DNA from: Cruorifilaria tuberocauda
Lineage: Eukaryota; Nematoda; Chromadorea; Rhabditida; Onchocercidae
NCBI GenBank assembly: GCA_013365365.1
Contig: JABVXU010000034.1
Location: 124,001 to 188,000 of the forward strand
DNA: 64,000 nucleotides
Reading direction: 5' to 3'
How positions within the stretch are numbered: the first letter of the stretch is position 1; every line of letters begins with the position of its first letter. The position numbers and the translations under genes were made by a program. Positions 1 through 12,142 of the stretch are shown here, one piece after another. A model generated the notes under the pieces. The model made no database searches, was not told the origin of the DNA, and saw only the letters and a program-made list of their open reading frames with translations.

Positions 1-143
1 AATTAAACTTTTGTTGCTTTGCTTGGACGGTTATATTTGCTTGAAAGATATGCTTTTTCTCCTTAACAGGAGGTAAGTTTAGTTAACATTGTTGTGGAAA
101 TTGATTTTAATTATTTGATTTCGTCACTTTATATGAAAGTCTA

Positions 144-3100
144 ATGGTAAGCAGGTCGGAGGATTTGGATGTTGAAACAGCAGAATTAACAGTATCTTCT
201 GGTTCTGAGACTGATAACAACAATGAGAGTGAGGAAGAGACAATGACATCCGCTTATCGGAAAGGTAAAAGCGGTGCGTTCAATATGCTTGCTGAAGTAC
301 GTCTGTTTTCGTCACTTATTAGACCAAATATTTTTACTCAGTAATATTCAGAATTCGTTTGCACCGTTCCCTTATTTTCCTATCCCTGCCACTTCTCAGA
401 TCATTCAATATGGAAACAGCTGTGGCTCATCAAAGCTAGATTGTGAGTATTTTGATTAGAATTTTTTTGATATATTATTTAGCTCATATATAGTAACTGT
501 ATCATATTTCAGTATGCTTCTGATGACGATAATACGGAAAAGGAAGGAAGTATTAGTGGAAATTCTGATAAGGGAGATGAAGTTAAAGAAAGCAAACAAG
601 GAAAAAGGAATATGAATGAAAAAAAAAAACCTAATGAGACAAAAGGGTTTCCTAAGGAACAGACAACAACAAAGTTAAAAGAAGGAGGAAGAGGAAAAGG
701 AAAAAAAGGCAAAAAGGTGATTTATATCTAATTGTACATTTCTGTTAAGGTATTTCTTAATACTCTATCATGATTGCAAGCTTTAATTTCAGGGTTTGAA
801 AGAAGATGAAGATTTAGATGCTTTGCTTGCCGATCTGGAGAAACCGATCGAAAAAATACCGAAAGAAAAGAAGAAAAAAGGGACATCTTCTGGAGTGTCT
901 TATATAGCAAGAATACAAGCTAATGAAGATTTAAAAATATCTTCAACTAGTGAAAATATTCCAGGTAAATTATTCATTTGAAATTAATGGAAGGACTTTC
1001 CAGGTTCCCCGTTCTGTTTGACTTTTATATCATATATGATGAAAGATTTTTTCAGTTGATATTGACAGAACTGGAGAAATAGCCTCCGTAGCAGATGATA
1101 TCAGAGATGTTATGGTCAAAAAAAAGGATAAAAAGAAGAAGAAAAAAGGTTCAGTAGAAAAGGAAAGACTAGCCGAGTTCGAATCACTTATTGAGGAAGG
1201 TGCTGTTCCAGCAGAAAATCAAAAAGTAAGCAATTACATTGGTTTGGTCAAAATATGACCATTAGTTTGGAAGATCCACTGCTTCTTTGAGAATTATAAT
1301 AAAAGTTTTTTGAAAATTTAGAGATGGGAATTTTTTCTGAAAGATTTCTTTAAGGTAAGTGATGCAACAGAAAAAAAAAAGAAAAAGAAAGGTGATGCAA
1401 AAAAGGATGGCGACAGGAAGGAAACAAAGATGAAAAGACATGTATTTTTTTTTCCGTAATTTTCCTACGATAACTTCATAATTATTCCACGATAATCTAT
1501 GTAGTGATTTTGCTTTTGTTTAATTGTTATGAAACGTCATCTCAGATGAATAGATGATATCCTAATCAAGTTTGGCTTTCCATTCTAAATAAAATGGCAT
1601 GTTTTTAGATCGATTTTATCAAAGAAATATTGCGTAGAAAACAAGAAGAAGAAGAGAGGATACTGAAGAAGCAGAAAGAAGAAGAAGAGAGATTAATTGC
1701 ACAACAAAAAGCGAAGGAAGAAGAAGCGAGCCTTCTTTCATCAATTGATTATCTCTGTTTGCAGTTGGGGAGTATTCAGATCCTAACTTGGGTATTTCCT
1801 TTAGGAACGACTGGCTAAGGAGAAAAGAGAACGCGAGAAACAGAAGAAAAAAGAACGTGAGGAAAAGTTGAAAGCGGAAGGAAAGTATTTGACACCAGCA
1901 CAGAAGGAGAAGCTGAAGAGACAACAAGCATTATTAGCTAATTCAAGTATGGATTTCTGATTGATCATGTTAGATGATGTATTTGTATGAATTGCCGATT
2001 GATTCACATATGTTTTCTTAGATATTATACTTCCAAGTGCGTTGAGGCGGGAAAATGACGAAGCACCGATGAAACGTCCTGTGTACGGGAAAAAAAAACC
2101 GAAAAAAGAGTTTAAACAAAACGATAAAGGTTTTTTTCTTTCGAACATTCTACTAAATTACAAATTCATATTAGATTAAAGTATTTTCATCTTGATTTTG
2201 CTTGTTTTGTGCAACTTAATTTTGCATCATCCTGTTCTAGAAACCGCTCCAGAAGGTGTTCAACCTTTATCAGCTGCAGGAATCCCCGAATATCTTGGGT
2301 TGATGAAGTCACAAAATGAGGAATTACTTAGTTCGTGGGATGCAGCAGATGAAGTTATTGATAACTGGGAAAATATGCATGGAGAGGAACAAGAAGTAAC
2401 GTCATGCATTGTAGAACAGATTAGACAAGCGGCTGCTCCTGCAGATGAGGTTCGTAATTTTATTTAAATCATAACATTATTTCACTTTGCTTGAAAGAAC
2501 TATGGATATTCAGGTTACTTATCTTACTTTGGCAGATAATTTCGTTGGAGTTTGGGTCAGGACAATTCGCTGAGGAAGTAGAAGGCTCCGATTCTTCCGA
2601 AGAATTCGATGAGGAAAACGATGAAGAAACTAGTGATGATGAACGCGAAAGTCAGGAAAGCAAAGAACAATTGAAAGAGAAAGTTCGAGCGCGTTTGAAG
2701 GTCATATTTTCATCATTGACTCGAAACTATCAATGCTGTTTTATTTTTTGGGAATTTCGTTTTAGAAGCGACGTGAGCAAGCTGAAGCTAAACGTTCGAC
2801 AAGCAATTTGCGATCACCAGTCGTTTGTGTGCTTGGACATGTCGATACAGGAAAAACAAAGATGTTGGACACGGTACTTCAATTCATTCGCTTTTGCTAT
2901 GATCATATTCTGTTTATTCTTTTTGGTTTTGATACATCTCATTTGTCTTTTATCTAACAGATACGACGTACAAATGTGCAAGATGGAGAAGCTGGTGGGA
3001 TAACGCAGCAGATCGGTGCTACACAAGTACCGGCTGCTGCAATTATAGAACGTACAAAAATGGTTCGAGATGTGAGTAATTAATTCAGAATATTATCATC

Positions 3101-6100
3101 ACTTTGATTTTTTAACTAGTTTTCACCCTTCTATGTACGTTCTTTCTCCTTTTTTTTCAGTTCATCGGCGATGAAATAAGAATTCCTGGACTTTTAATAA
3201 TCGATACTCCGGGTCACGAAAGTTTTTCGTAAGTTCTTTTACCTTGAAGTCTCATATATATTTTTAGTAAATTTCACGACAATGATTGTGTGTGATACAA
3301 AATCCAATCTCAAAGGCGGAAAGCCTGAAACATTTTTGTCCAACATGATGTAAATTCCACGCAATATTAAAAATACCTTTTCTCAAGCAAATGGGTATCA
3401 CAAATTATTTGTTTATCGTATTGATTAAGATTATTTTGAGATTGAGCAGTTCCCGAAGGCAATTAATTTTGTTCTTTACTAAAGAATAAAAAGAAGCAAA
3501 GTATTCTTCTCAGCATAACTGTTCATATGGGAAGATTCAAATTATTGCTATATAGAAGATGGAATGGAGAGGGGAAATTTACTAAGCAATAGGAATATTT
3601 AGAATAAAACAGTCCAAAACAAATGTACATAATCATTCTCTTTATAGGAACAGTGAAGATATATGGATGATGCCAAACGATGTTCATTTCCATGTAAAAT
3701 TTATTAATGCCTTATTTTGACCGAACTAAGTTTTGCAGAAATCTACGATCTCGTGGTTCTTCATTATGTGATTATGCAATTTTGGTTGTTGATCTAATGC
3801 ACGGAATTGAGCAGCAGACACTCGAGTCATTTAATTTGCTAAGGAAGAGGCGCACTCCATTTGTTATAGCATTAAATAAAGTAATTTTTAGCTTTTGATA
3901 TTTTTATGTTTTTTTCTTTAATATTTTTATTTATTATTTTTTACATTTTTATGTTATTTTTTTCTGTTGGATTTTTTTATCTTTGATTGCTGTAATTATC
4001 GCTTTAAGATTGATCGTTTATACGATTACGAATCAAATCCACGAAAAGATATCTACCAACATTTGAAGTCACAACCAATTAATACCCAACTGCAGTTCAA
4101 AGAACTTAAAGATAAAGTTGTGTTGCAATTCGCTGAACAGGTGTATTTTTTTCGAACTAAGGTGGATGAAGTATAGATGAAACTGGAAGATTGTAAAGTT
4201 GTACTAATTTTGTTGAGTTTGTACCAACAGAAGTATTTCCACGACAATTATGGTTGTTTTAATCATCCCACTCTTTTTAAGGGAGTAAATGTTGTTATGG
4301 CAAACGAAAATCCAGATTTGAACGAGTACATTAGTATGGTCCCGACTTCTGCATTTCTTGGAGACGGTATTGGTAATATTATAGCACACATTGTCAATGA
4401 TTCACAGAATAGACTAGCTGAAAAGTTAGCATATTGTGAAGAACTTGAATGTACTGTTATGGAGGTAAGGAAAATAATATAATTTCCTTTCTGATCCTTG
4501 TTTCTATCATATATGTAGTTTATTTAATAAAATGTTAAAAATCTATACTTTTTTCCAGGTTAAATCTCTTCCCGGATTAGGAACTACAATAGATGTGATA
4601 TTAGTCAATGGTTCGTTAAGAATCAGCGATATTATCGTTCTTACGGGTACTGATGGAGCCATTATCACTCAGATTCGTGAATTGTTGATGCCACAACCCT
4701 TGAAAGAATTAAGGGTAAAGGTAAAATTTTTTGCGTAGTGTTTTCTTTTGGATTGAAAAGTGTAGTCTGTACAGTTTCAGTTGAGGTTTTTGTAAAGGCA
4801 GTTTTGAATCATGCTTATGTTTGATAGTAGGCGTGAGAATTGTCTAGTGAATGGCGCATTTTATACTGGCACACATTAATACATGAATATATTTTTAGAA
4901 TGCATATGAACATTATCAAGTGATAAAAGGAGCGCAGGGAGTTAAAATACTCGCAAAGAACTTGGAAAAAGCTCTTGCTGGCTTGCCAATATTTGTTGCA
5001 AACCGGGAGGATGAACTTTTTGTACTCAAGTATTTCTATTCCTAAATTAATATGGTTTTCTGCATCCATCGTAGAAATTTGTTTTGATGTAAATATCCAA
5101 TTTCCTTTTAGGGAAGACTGTGAAGCGCAGTTATCTAAAGCTCTGATGGCTATCAAGAAGAAACCTGAGGGAGTGTACGTTCAAGCTAGTACGCTAGGCT
5201 CATTAGAAGCTTTGTTGGAGTTCCTGAGGGTGTGGCTTCATTTTCCCGAAACTTTTACTGTAGTTATATACTTATTTCGTCTTTCTTTGTTTCTCTTTCT
5301 ATTTAGATTTTTATTTACATGTATATATTGTAAGTTTCCTTATTTTCGCAAAAATATCATTTTAGATGCAAAAAATACCATATTCAAACGTAAATATCGG
5401 GCCAGTGCATAAAAAAGATGTGCAGAAAGCTGCAGCAATGCTGGAGAGGAAAGAAGAATATGCTTGCATACTTGCATTCGATGTCCGCGTTGATCGTGAG
5501 GTGGAACAGTTTGCAGCTAATGAAGGTGTTCGAATTTTCTCCGCTGATATCATTTATCATCTGGAGGATAGTTTTTTAAAATACAGGTATATTATTTTGA
5601 GATTATGCAAAGTGTAAATGATAAAATAAGTAAATATACAGAAAAATAATAATTTGAAATCCAAACTGTTTCATAAAAGAATCTATCGAACTTTTATGAA
5701 GAAGTTAAAAGTTTATACTTTCCAATGGTTTCGTTAATCGTTTTCACAAATTTATATATTTCAAAATATTGTGGTATATGTTTGTTGCTATCGCAGTTGT
5801 GATCCGTTGGGTATTGGAATTATGTTTATATTCACGAATGTGAAGAGGCACCATAAATAGATCCGCAAAAGTGAAAGGAAGATTTATTTATCGTTTCTAA
5901 ATTTCAGAGAAGAGTTAAGACTTAAACGTCGACGGCAGAATGAACATTTAGCAATTTTCCCATGCAAATTGAGGATTCTTCCACAACACATATTTAATGC
6001 CCGTAATCCCATTATAATTGGCGTATCTGTTGAGGCTGGACAACTCAAACGAGGTGTTCCACTGTGCGTTCCCTCAAAAGACGTAAGTTTATGAATTTTT

Positions 6101-6720
6101 GAAGTTGTTCTTGCTTCGAGTTTATCAGCCAAGAAGGTTAAAGTCATATTTGCTCAATTACTTTTCTGTGAAATTCAATTTCAGTCTATATTTATCGGTA
6201 CTGTATCAAGTATTGAGCGGAATCATGAACAATTGGAAATAGCTCGTGCAGGGGAAGAAGTTTGTATAAAAATAGAAAACACAACTGGTGAAGCACCAAA
6301 ACTTTATGGAAGGCATTTTACGCATCAAGATACATTAGTCAGTCGAGTATGTTTTTCCAAAATTTATTTTCAAACTTATACTATTCGAGATTTACAAGAA
6401 ATTTTCATTTATACGTCTCGAATAGTGTTAGTACTGTCAGCGGTGAATTGATATGTATTAGTTTAAAATGCTAAATCATGTTTGAGATGTTAAAATAACA
6501 TGTTGAATTAATGGAGAAATTGAATAAATTTTTAAGATTTATAGTAGCAAGGGGATATTCAACAATCAAGAGTGATAAAAATAATCATTTGGAGCTTATT
6601 TCATTAATTCAGATAACGCGTGAAACAATAGACGTTTGCAAAGCACATTTTCGTAATGATTTATCAAAAGCGGATTGGCAGTTAGTTGTTCAACTGAAGA
6701 AGATTCTTGATATAATGTGA
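144..6720 (+). CDS. eif5b: Eukaryotic translation initiation factor 5B (eIF5B), multi-exon
   Basis: Translational GTPase that joins the 60S subunit during initiation, acting in the cytosol. The 5' half (exons near 144-264, 518-717, 794-964, 1056-1226 and 1620-2700) encodes the Lys/Glu-rich tail typical of eIF5B N-termini. The G domain follows: G1 GHVDTGKT near 2838, switch I with [15 protein letters not shown] near 2970-3030, G3 DTPGHESFS near 3204-3230, and G4 NKID split across the intron after 3880. Domain II starts with [18 protein letters not shown] near 4558. Domain III has [18 protein letters not shown] near 5172 and [18 protein letters not shown] near 5392. Domain IV runs to [18 protein letters not shown] and the TGA at 6718-6720. 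An AATAAA lies near 6840. The extreme 5' end is uncertain: 144 is the first usable ATG, but an earlier exon could lie outside the window, and a small exon near 400-440 is unresolved. Confidence 0.96.
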
Positions 6721-7177
6721 TTACTGGCTAAAACTGAAATGTATTGCGACGAATCCAGTTTTTCTCTCTCTTCAATTTCTTCATATTCTGTTTTCTAATT
6801 TATTTTTAATTTCATCTGTTATGTACGGGAACGTATAAAGAAATAAATTGTTTATAAGTACATCAGCTGCTTAGGCTTTTAAAATGAATAAAACTTGAAA
6901 CAGCATTGTCCTGTCAATAATAAGTTGTAATTTCTGTTTACTGGCATGAACTTTGATGGAAGTTCTCTTCCTAATCTTTCTGGTGGGGTTTGGATTTACG
7001 GGATAAGCAATAGTTTCATGTGTTCCATATCATAACAGCGAAGCAAGAGCAAAAAAAAGCGATGGATTTTGTAGGTGACTGGACAAACTTAGAAGAAATG
7101 TGAGACTCGGTTTGTGCATATTTTCAAATTCTTGTGTCAACACGATGATCCCGATATTTGGGATCTGTTGAGTTTGA

Positions 7178-7588
7178 TCATTCCTTAAGTATGAGTTTTT
7201 CTAAATGCGCGCATGTTCTCCCTAGTTCCTTCATCAGATCTTTACAGTTTTCAGAGGCAATAATGGAAGTCGGTCAATGCCTTTCTTCGCAACTAGGTCA
7301 AGGAGCACATGTTGATCAGGCACTACAAACTGCACATGTTTTCAGTGGAGCTCAATTTCTTTTTGGAAAAGTTTTCGTTGGTGTTCAATAGCAGATATTT
7401 CCAGTTCCGGATCATGTTGATACCTCTTGATAATAATAGTTTTTTCAAGTTCTAAAGGAACATTAAAAAAAAGCAAGTATGAATTTTCGGAAGTTGTATT
7501 GATTTTTAAGACTGCCAAAACATTGACACATAAAGGGTTGAATTTAGCTATTGCTTGCAAATTTATTCTGAACTGGTTGTTGTCATTA
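7178..7588 (-). pseudogene. Broken frame, possibly a MED8-like (Mediator) remnant
   Basis: On the minus strand a frame opens at about 7588 and runs to an in-frame TGA at about 7344. It includes the segments AVLKINTTSENSYLLFFNVP and HDPELEISAIEHQRKLFQKE. Past the stop, the final stretch ENCKDLMKELGRTCAHLEKL appears in another frame and ends at TGA 7180-7178. The order of features loosely recalls Mediator subunit 8: a helix ending in VLK, a PLxL segment, a DPE(V/L)E..QxxL helix, and a C-terminal helix ending near a Lys-Glu pair. No GT donor lies where splicing could remove the TGA, so a pseudogene is the simplest reading. The family assignment comes from memory of the human protein and is weak. 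It could be an unrelated decayed gene. Confidence 0.28.
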
Positions 7589-7727
7589 CTGAAAGATGAG
7601 ATTTAATGAAGTTTGCGCTTTTATTTAATGTCATTTGCCTTAATACTTTTCCTAGATTGATCTAGGAAAAAAAAGTGACGAAATTGTTAATTTTTATCGG
7701 TTTCCACTCTAATTCTGACAACAGGTG

Positions 7728-8819
7728 ATGTATTTTGATGCTCTAATAACTTCGAGATTTTTCCCGGAGAACTGCAAAAAATATTTGTATTGGTTATATT
7801 TGTCGTCACAACTGCTTGTTGCAACAATACTAAATCTAGTACTATCTATGGTAATTTTCCAGACTTCACGTATAGGATATTTCGAAAAGGTCATATATTT
7901 CTCATAAAAATTTTTTCTGCTCCATATAAATTTCCGAAATGATTTTAAAAACATAGCAGAGCAATTTTTGTGATAAATACAAACAAGATTAGGAGGGTCA
8001 AAAATTTAAGCTGCATTTTTGGATTCTATACACTTACGAAAATTATTCATTCTATTTTCTTAGAGGTAAAACATATTTCAGTTTCTATGCTATGCCAAGG
8101 AATGTGTGAAACTAAAGAAGATGTATGAACTTTGGCCACCTTATCGTCATGCAGTTCCTTGTATCATCTATTGTGTTTTCGTTTACTGCACCACCAAGTA
8201 AATTTCAGACATTTTTAATAATGGGATAAGAGTACTAGTAACATTTAATGATCATTGATTTCTTTCGATAGATAAAATTTTTTTTACAGAATTTGAAAAT
8301 ACTTTCTAGACTTAGAGCAAATCTTTGATCACATTCAATTCCTGGAAGAATTACCACTATTTTTATAAAGTAGTCACTTAGAAAAAGAAATTTTTGAACG
8401 AAGTAAGAGATGGTAGTGATCAGTAAAACAATCTGAATTGTATAATTCAAAAAATTAATTTCAATATGTTTTATTTGATTTAACCGCTCTAAATAGATGT
8501 TGTCTGCAAATAACGGCTTCTATTCGTTTCATCTTGGATGATGAGGAAAAGAATGACCTTCTATCTCCTTATCGGAAATATCTACACTCATTCTTCCTTT
8601 CCACTCTCATCTTCATGCTAAACTTACATGTGCAACGGATCAGTGAGTTCCATTTCGGCATCATTATCCTCAATTATATACACACATTTCTCGTCGGCGC
8701 TATTGTTACCTGTATCTGTATTTAATTTCTCTCTGGCATTATTATATTTAGTTTTTTATGAATTTCTCTCTGCTTTCATATATTTTATTTGTTTAGCTAA
8801 AAATGCTTATTCTCTTTAA
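7728..8819 (+). CDS. Small membrane protein, unrecognised
   Basis: Four exons join in phase: 7728-7889, 8082-8197, 8497-8642 and 8797-8819, with usable donors and acceptors (for example CATATTTCAG before 8082). They encode 148 residues. A hydrophobic segment lies at about residues 22-45 (LYLSSQLLVATILNLVLSMV), a second near residues 78-93 (HAVPCIIYCVFVY) and a third near residues 123-138 (LHSFFLSTLIFMLNLHV). Between them are a Lys-rich loop (YAKECVKLKKMYELWPPYR) and an acidic loop (LDDEEKNDLLSPYRKY). A GTG just before the ATG follows an AG, so an upstream exon is possible. I do not recognise the family. It resembles short multi-pass membrane proteins, and a peroxin-like identity was considered but not supported. 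Confidence 0.6.
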
Positions 8820-9556
8820 TCAGGATTAATCAGGTTAATCAAACGAATGAAATTTAAAATTACATATAAGTCATGCCGCCAATTTTACCACTTAACCTGC
8901 ATTGTATTTTCCTATGATTAAAATTATAACAGTCAGATGCAATGAGAGATCTCGAAAAGAGATATATTCCATATATGCTCCAGAAATTTAAAAAGTCGAT
9001 ATTGCGGTAGCGTGAGAAATGAAAGCAATATATTTTGGTTACCAATATTCCTCACGGTTTTGAAAAATTGTTTAATTTATAAAAAATTTAATTAAGAAAA
9101 TCATTGAAGCAAGAAAGGTAGATGGAAGTATTCAACATAGCAATCATTTTCTAACTTTTGTAGTTGAGAAACTGACAAGTTATGAAAAATTTGTATCACA
9201 ACATATATTGCATTGTATTGTATGAGTTCATGACATTGATGACGCATCGAACATTCTGTAATATTCAGGAAATATAACCAGTTTAACATTTTCCAATAAT
9301 AGTAGTGGTCGATTGTTAATCGAATTCTGGTTTTGACATTTAATATTTACACACATCATTCATTCTCTGAATTTATTATAATTTTACTCTTCGTTGATAA
9401 AGTATAAATAAACTGAAGCAGCCAAATTAAAGGATCGCTATGAGATGCATGGCCTTATGTTAGCACTTTTTCTACTCATTTCTTTTCACAGTTTTTCCAT
9501 ACGAGTAAGTAAGGTCTTCTTTTTACTTATCTATTTTACGTGCTTTATTTACCGAC
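8820..9556. other. Noncoding spacer
   Basis: AT-rich sequence between the small membrane protein gene and the convergent minus-strand gene ending at 9557. No supported gene, RNA or repeat was seen. Confidence 0.6.
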
Positions 9557-10279
9557 TTATTTTGCTGGAGATTCATTTGCAATTTTGGCAAGTTGTTCAG
9601 GTGTCATATCAGGACATGATTCATAACCTCCATCTTCCTCATCTCCGCCACCACCTCCTCCAGCCGCAGCAGCACCACCAATGTTACTCTCTTTTTTCGG
9701 TCCAATCTATAATCTCCAGAAAGTATCGCTTTCAGTTAGCTTTTTGGAATTTGGAGTAGGAAATTTACACTTTGACCTTCATGCTCCTGTTTCAAATTTC
9801 TTTTGCTTCACAAAATAATGTCAACATTTTCATTAATTTTTTTGATCCAATTTTTCGACGTGAACATTTACAAGTTAATTCAACACCTGTAACCTATTTT
9901 GAATGTATTTGTGTTTTTAGGAAGCATCATTAAAGAGAAAAATTAACGAAAAAAAAGGAACTGAAAAGAGACCTCTTTGTTTATTTTTTTTTCATTCGAT
10001 ATCTGAAAAGCGAAAAATCGATTCAATTACTGCATCATGCTTATAAATTAATTATAAAAGGTCAATATATTTCTTCTTATGCTCATAAAGAGTGCAGAAT
10101 ACTTTCAAATTGTTGAAGGAAACCTTTTCTACAGATTCAGCAGGTGTAGAAGAAAGTGCTGCTGTAGGTGTTGATTGTCGCTGAACAACTGCTGGTTCGT
10201 CTTTTTTTCCTCCATCTCTCCTGCCTACTTCAGGTTCCGCCTTTTTGGAAGCTAAAGAATTCGCATATAAAAATCGCAT
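9557..10279 (-). CDS. Small low-complexity protein, unrecognised
   Basis: Two exons, 10279-10124 and 9706-9557, join in phase 0 and encode 101 residues. The N-terminal half is basic and Ser/Thr/Pro-rich (KKAEPEVGRRDGGKKDEP). The second exon starts IGPKKESNIGG, runs through an Ala block and six glycines, then an acidic patch, and ends with the ordered-looking segment GYESCPDMTPEQLAKIANES before PAK and TAA. An AATAAA sits about 10 bases past the stop, supporting a true 3' end. The glycine/alanine tract makes it probably largely disordered, with a short C-terminal helix. No signal peptide or membrane segment is evident. An overlapping plus-strand frame, rich in Leu, His and Gln, is its antisense shadow. 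No family recognised. Confidence 0.68.
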
Positions 10280-12142
10280 TTTGGATTCAATGCGTTATTC
10301 TGAGTCACTCGGAAATTCATCTTTTTTAAAAATATTATTGGGGTGGTGAACCTCTGAATAGTCTTATTGTATCCTTTCATTCATCATTTAAGTTATATTA
10401 ATTTATAAAATATACAAATTTATACTGACATGATACTCTCGCAGTCGACTTTATGTATTGCCGCCAAACTGTTTTACTATTTTATTTAATATAATTACAC
10501 AATTGAGCAATCATTGTTAGCAAAATATGAATGTTATGAATTATGACAATTTGTCTGCCGTATAGTCCTTACATCGATTAGAAAACACTTTTGTATTTTG
10601 AATGAATCACTATGTTTGCTTGAAAATTTTTGAAAAAAATTATGCAATTTTCATATATCAAAAACATTCCCTTAAAATGATCAAAAATGTATTGTCCGGT
10701 ATTGCTTAATCATTTAAAATATGTCCGAAATGTTTGATCTAGAGAGAGAAAGAGAATTCTTACAGCAACCAATAATAAGTAATGCGGAAATAAAGATAGG
10801 AACTGTTGAGAAGATGTACGCAATCGTCACCAGCGGTAGCATCTTTACTGTAAAATAATAAGATGCCTAAATGTATTATTTGTAATGTGAACTTGTCCTA
10901 CATCTTGACAGGAGAGGAATGTTAATGCATGAGAAGAGAAGGCATGATTAGTATGTGTCTTATTACTCCTGAAATATAGATCATCTAAAAGCCTAAAGAA
11001 TTAGCAAATGGCGGAAAGTAACACATGGCACCATACGATATTTGAAGATAACCTTTTGATAGAATAAGTATTATCTTAATTCTACGCCGCTGAAAAAAAA
11101 ATGAATTTTTCTCAATACTGAGACAGTATTGCAGAACTTATTTACAAAACGGATTAGTACAGACGGTTCCATCAAGTGTATGAGGAACGCATCCCTTAAA
11201 CACCAACTGAACATTAATTCGGAAAATCCCATTCACTAACTGTTTCAAGCCGCCAAACGACAGAAACTAAAGAAGAGTAAATAATAAATATCTTATTTTA
11301 AAAGTCCATATAAAGCGTTCAGTTCGCTTTTACTCAAATTATGATATCTATAAAATTTATAATTACGAAACAAATCCAAAACAAAACTAGTGTTTTATGA
11401 GTAAAACAATTATTCATTTATCATATCACAATATTATAAATACTACAAGAGGAATGTGCAAATAAATTAACGACATGCACAAGTAACGCAGTGAGAATAA
11501 CAAAACCTGTAGTTTCTACTAACAGAATGAAATAGTGCGTTAATAGATGGACGAACTATAGTTTTTTACTACTTTTGTGATCACGCGCAAAATGACAACT
11601 ATTACTCTCGAAGGATCAGTAAAGAAAATTTCCTTGTCACAAGGTAAATTAAGATCTTTAAAAACAGAATGGTCTTAATTTTATGTGGACGCCTCAAAAT
11701 AAGGAACAAAAAATAAAGGATTTCACAAAACATAGGAATAAAAAGAGTAGGAACACGATGACTGTGATTTTGATGTTTTTTGTTTCTTTTTTTTTCCTTT
11801 AGTTTTGGTGGATTTGTATCGAGCTCTTTTTAATTATCATAAAAAATAGATAAAATAAGATTAAAACTAAAGAAAAAAAAACAACCAAAAACACATATTT
11901 CGTTCTTTTTGTTTTTTATTTACACACGATATTTCGTTTTTTAATTATTTTAGGTTAGATGACAACCATAAATTATCGGTTACAGGGAATCGCAGTTTTT
12001 AATCTTTTGCATACGATGAAATCAAAATGAATCTAGTTTTTTTGATTCTAGAAAATCTATAAAACTAATTTTTTCAACCGAAAAATTTGTCTTGAATATC
12101 AAAATAAATTTTTTTAGGTTTTCCATCTACTGAAATCATTTC
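10280..12142. other. Noncoding spacer
   Basis: About 1.9 kb of AT-rich DNA with poly-A/T tracts. No frame with splice-site support was found on either strand, and no tRNA-like or repeat structure was recognised. It probably holds the promoter of the gene starting at 10279 and the 3' flank of the ALG1 gene. Confidence 0.6.

Noticed and set aside
7158..7391. 77-codon plus-strand frame
   Set aside because: Antisense to the broken MED8-like frame; no splice sites or motifs of its own.
9445..9759. 104-codon plus-strand frame rich in Leu, His, Gln
   Set aside because: It is antisense to the second exon of the minus-strand 101-residue protein, which has splice sites, a stop and a poly(A) signal.
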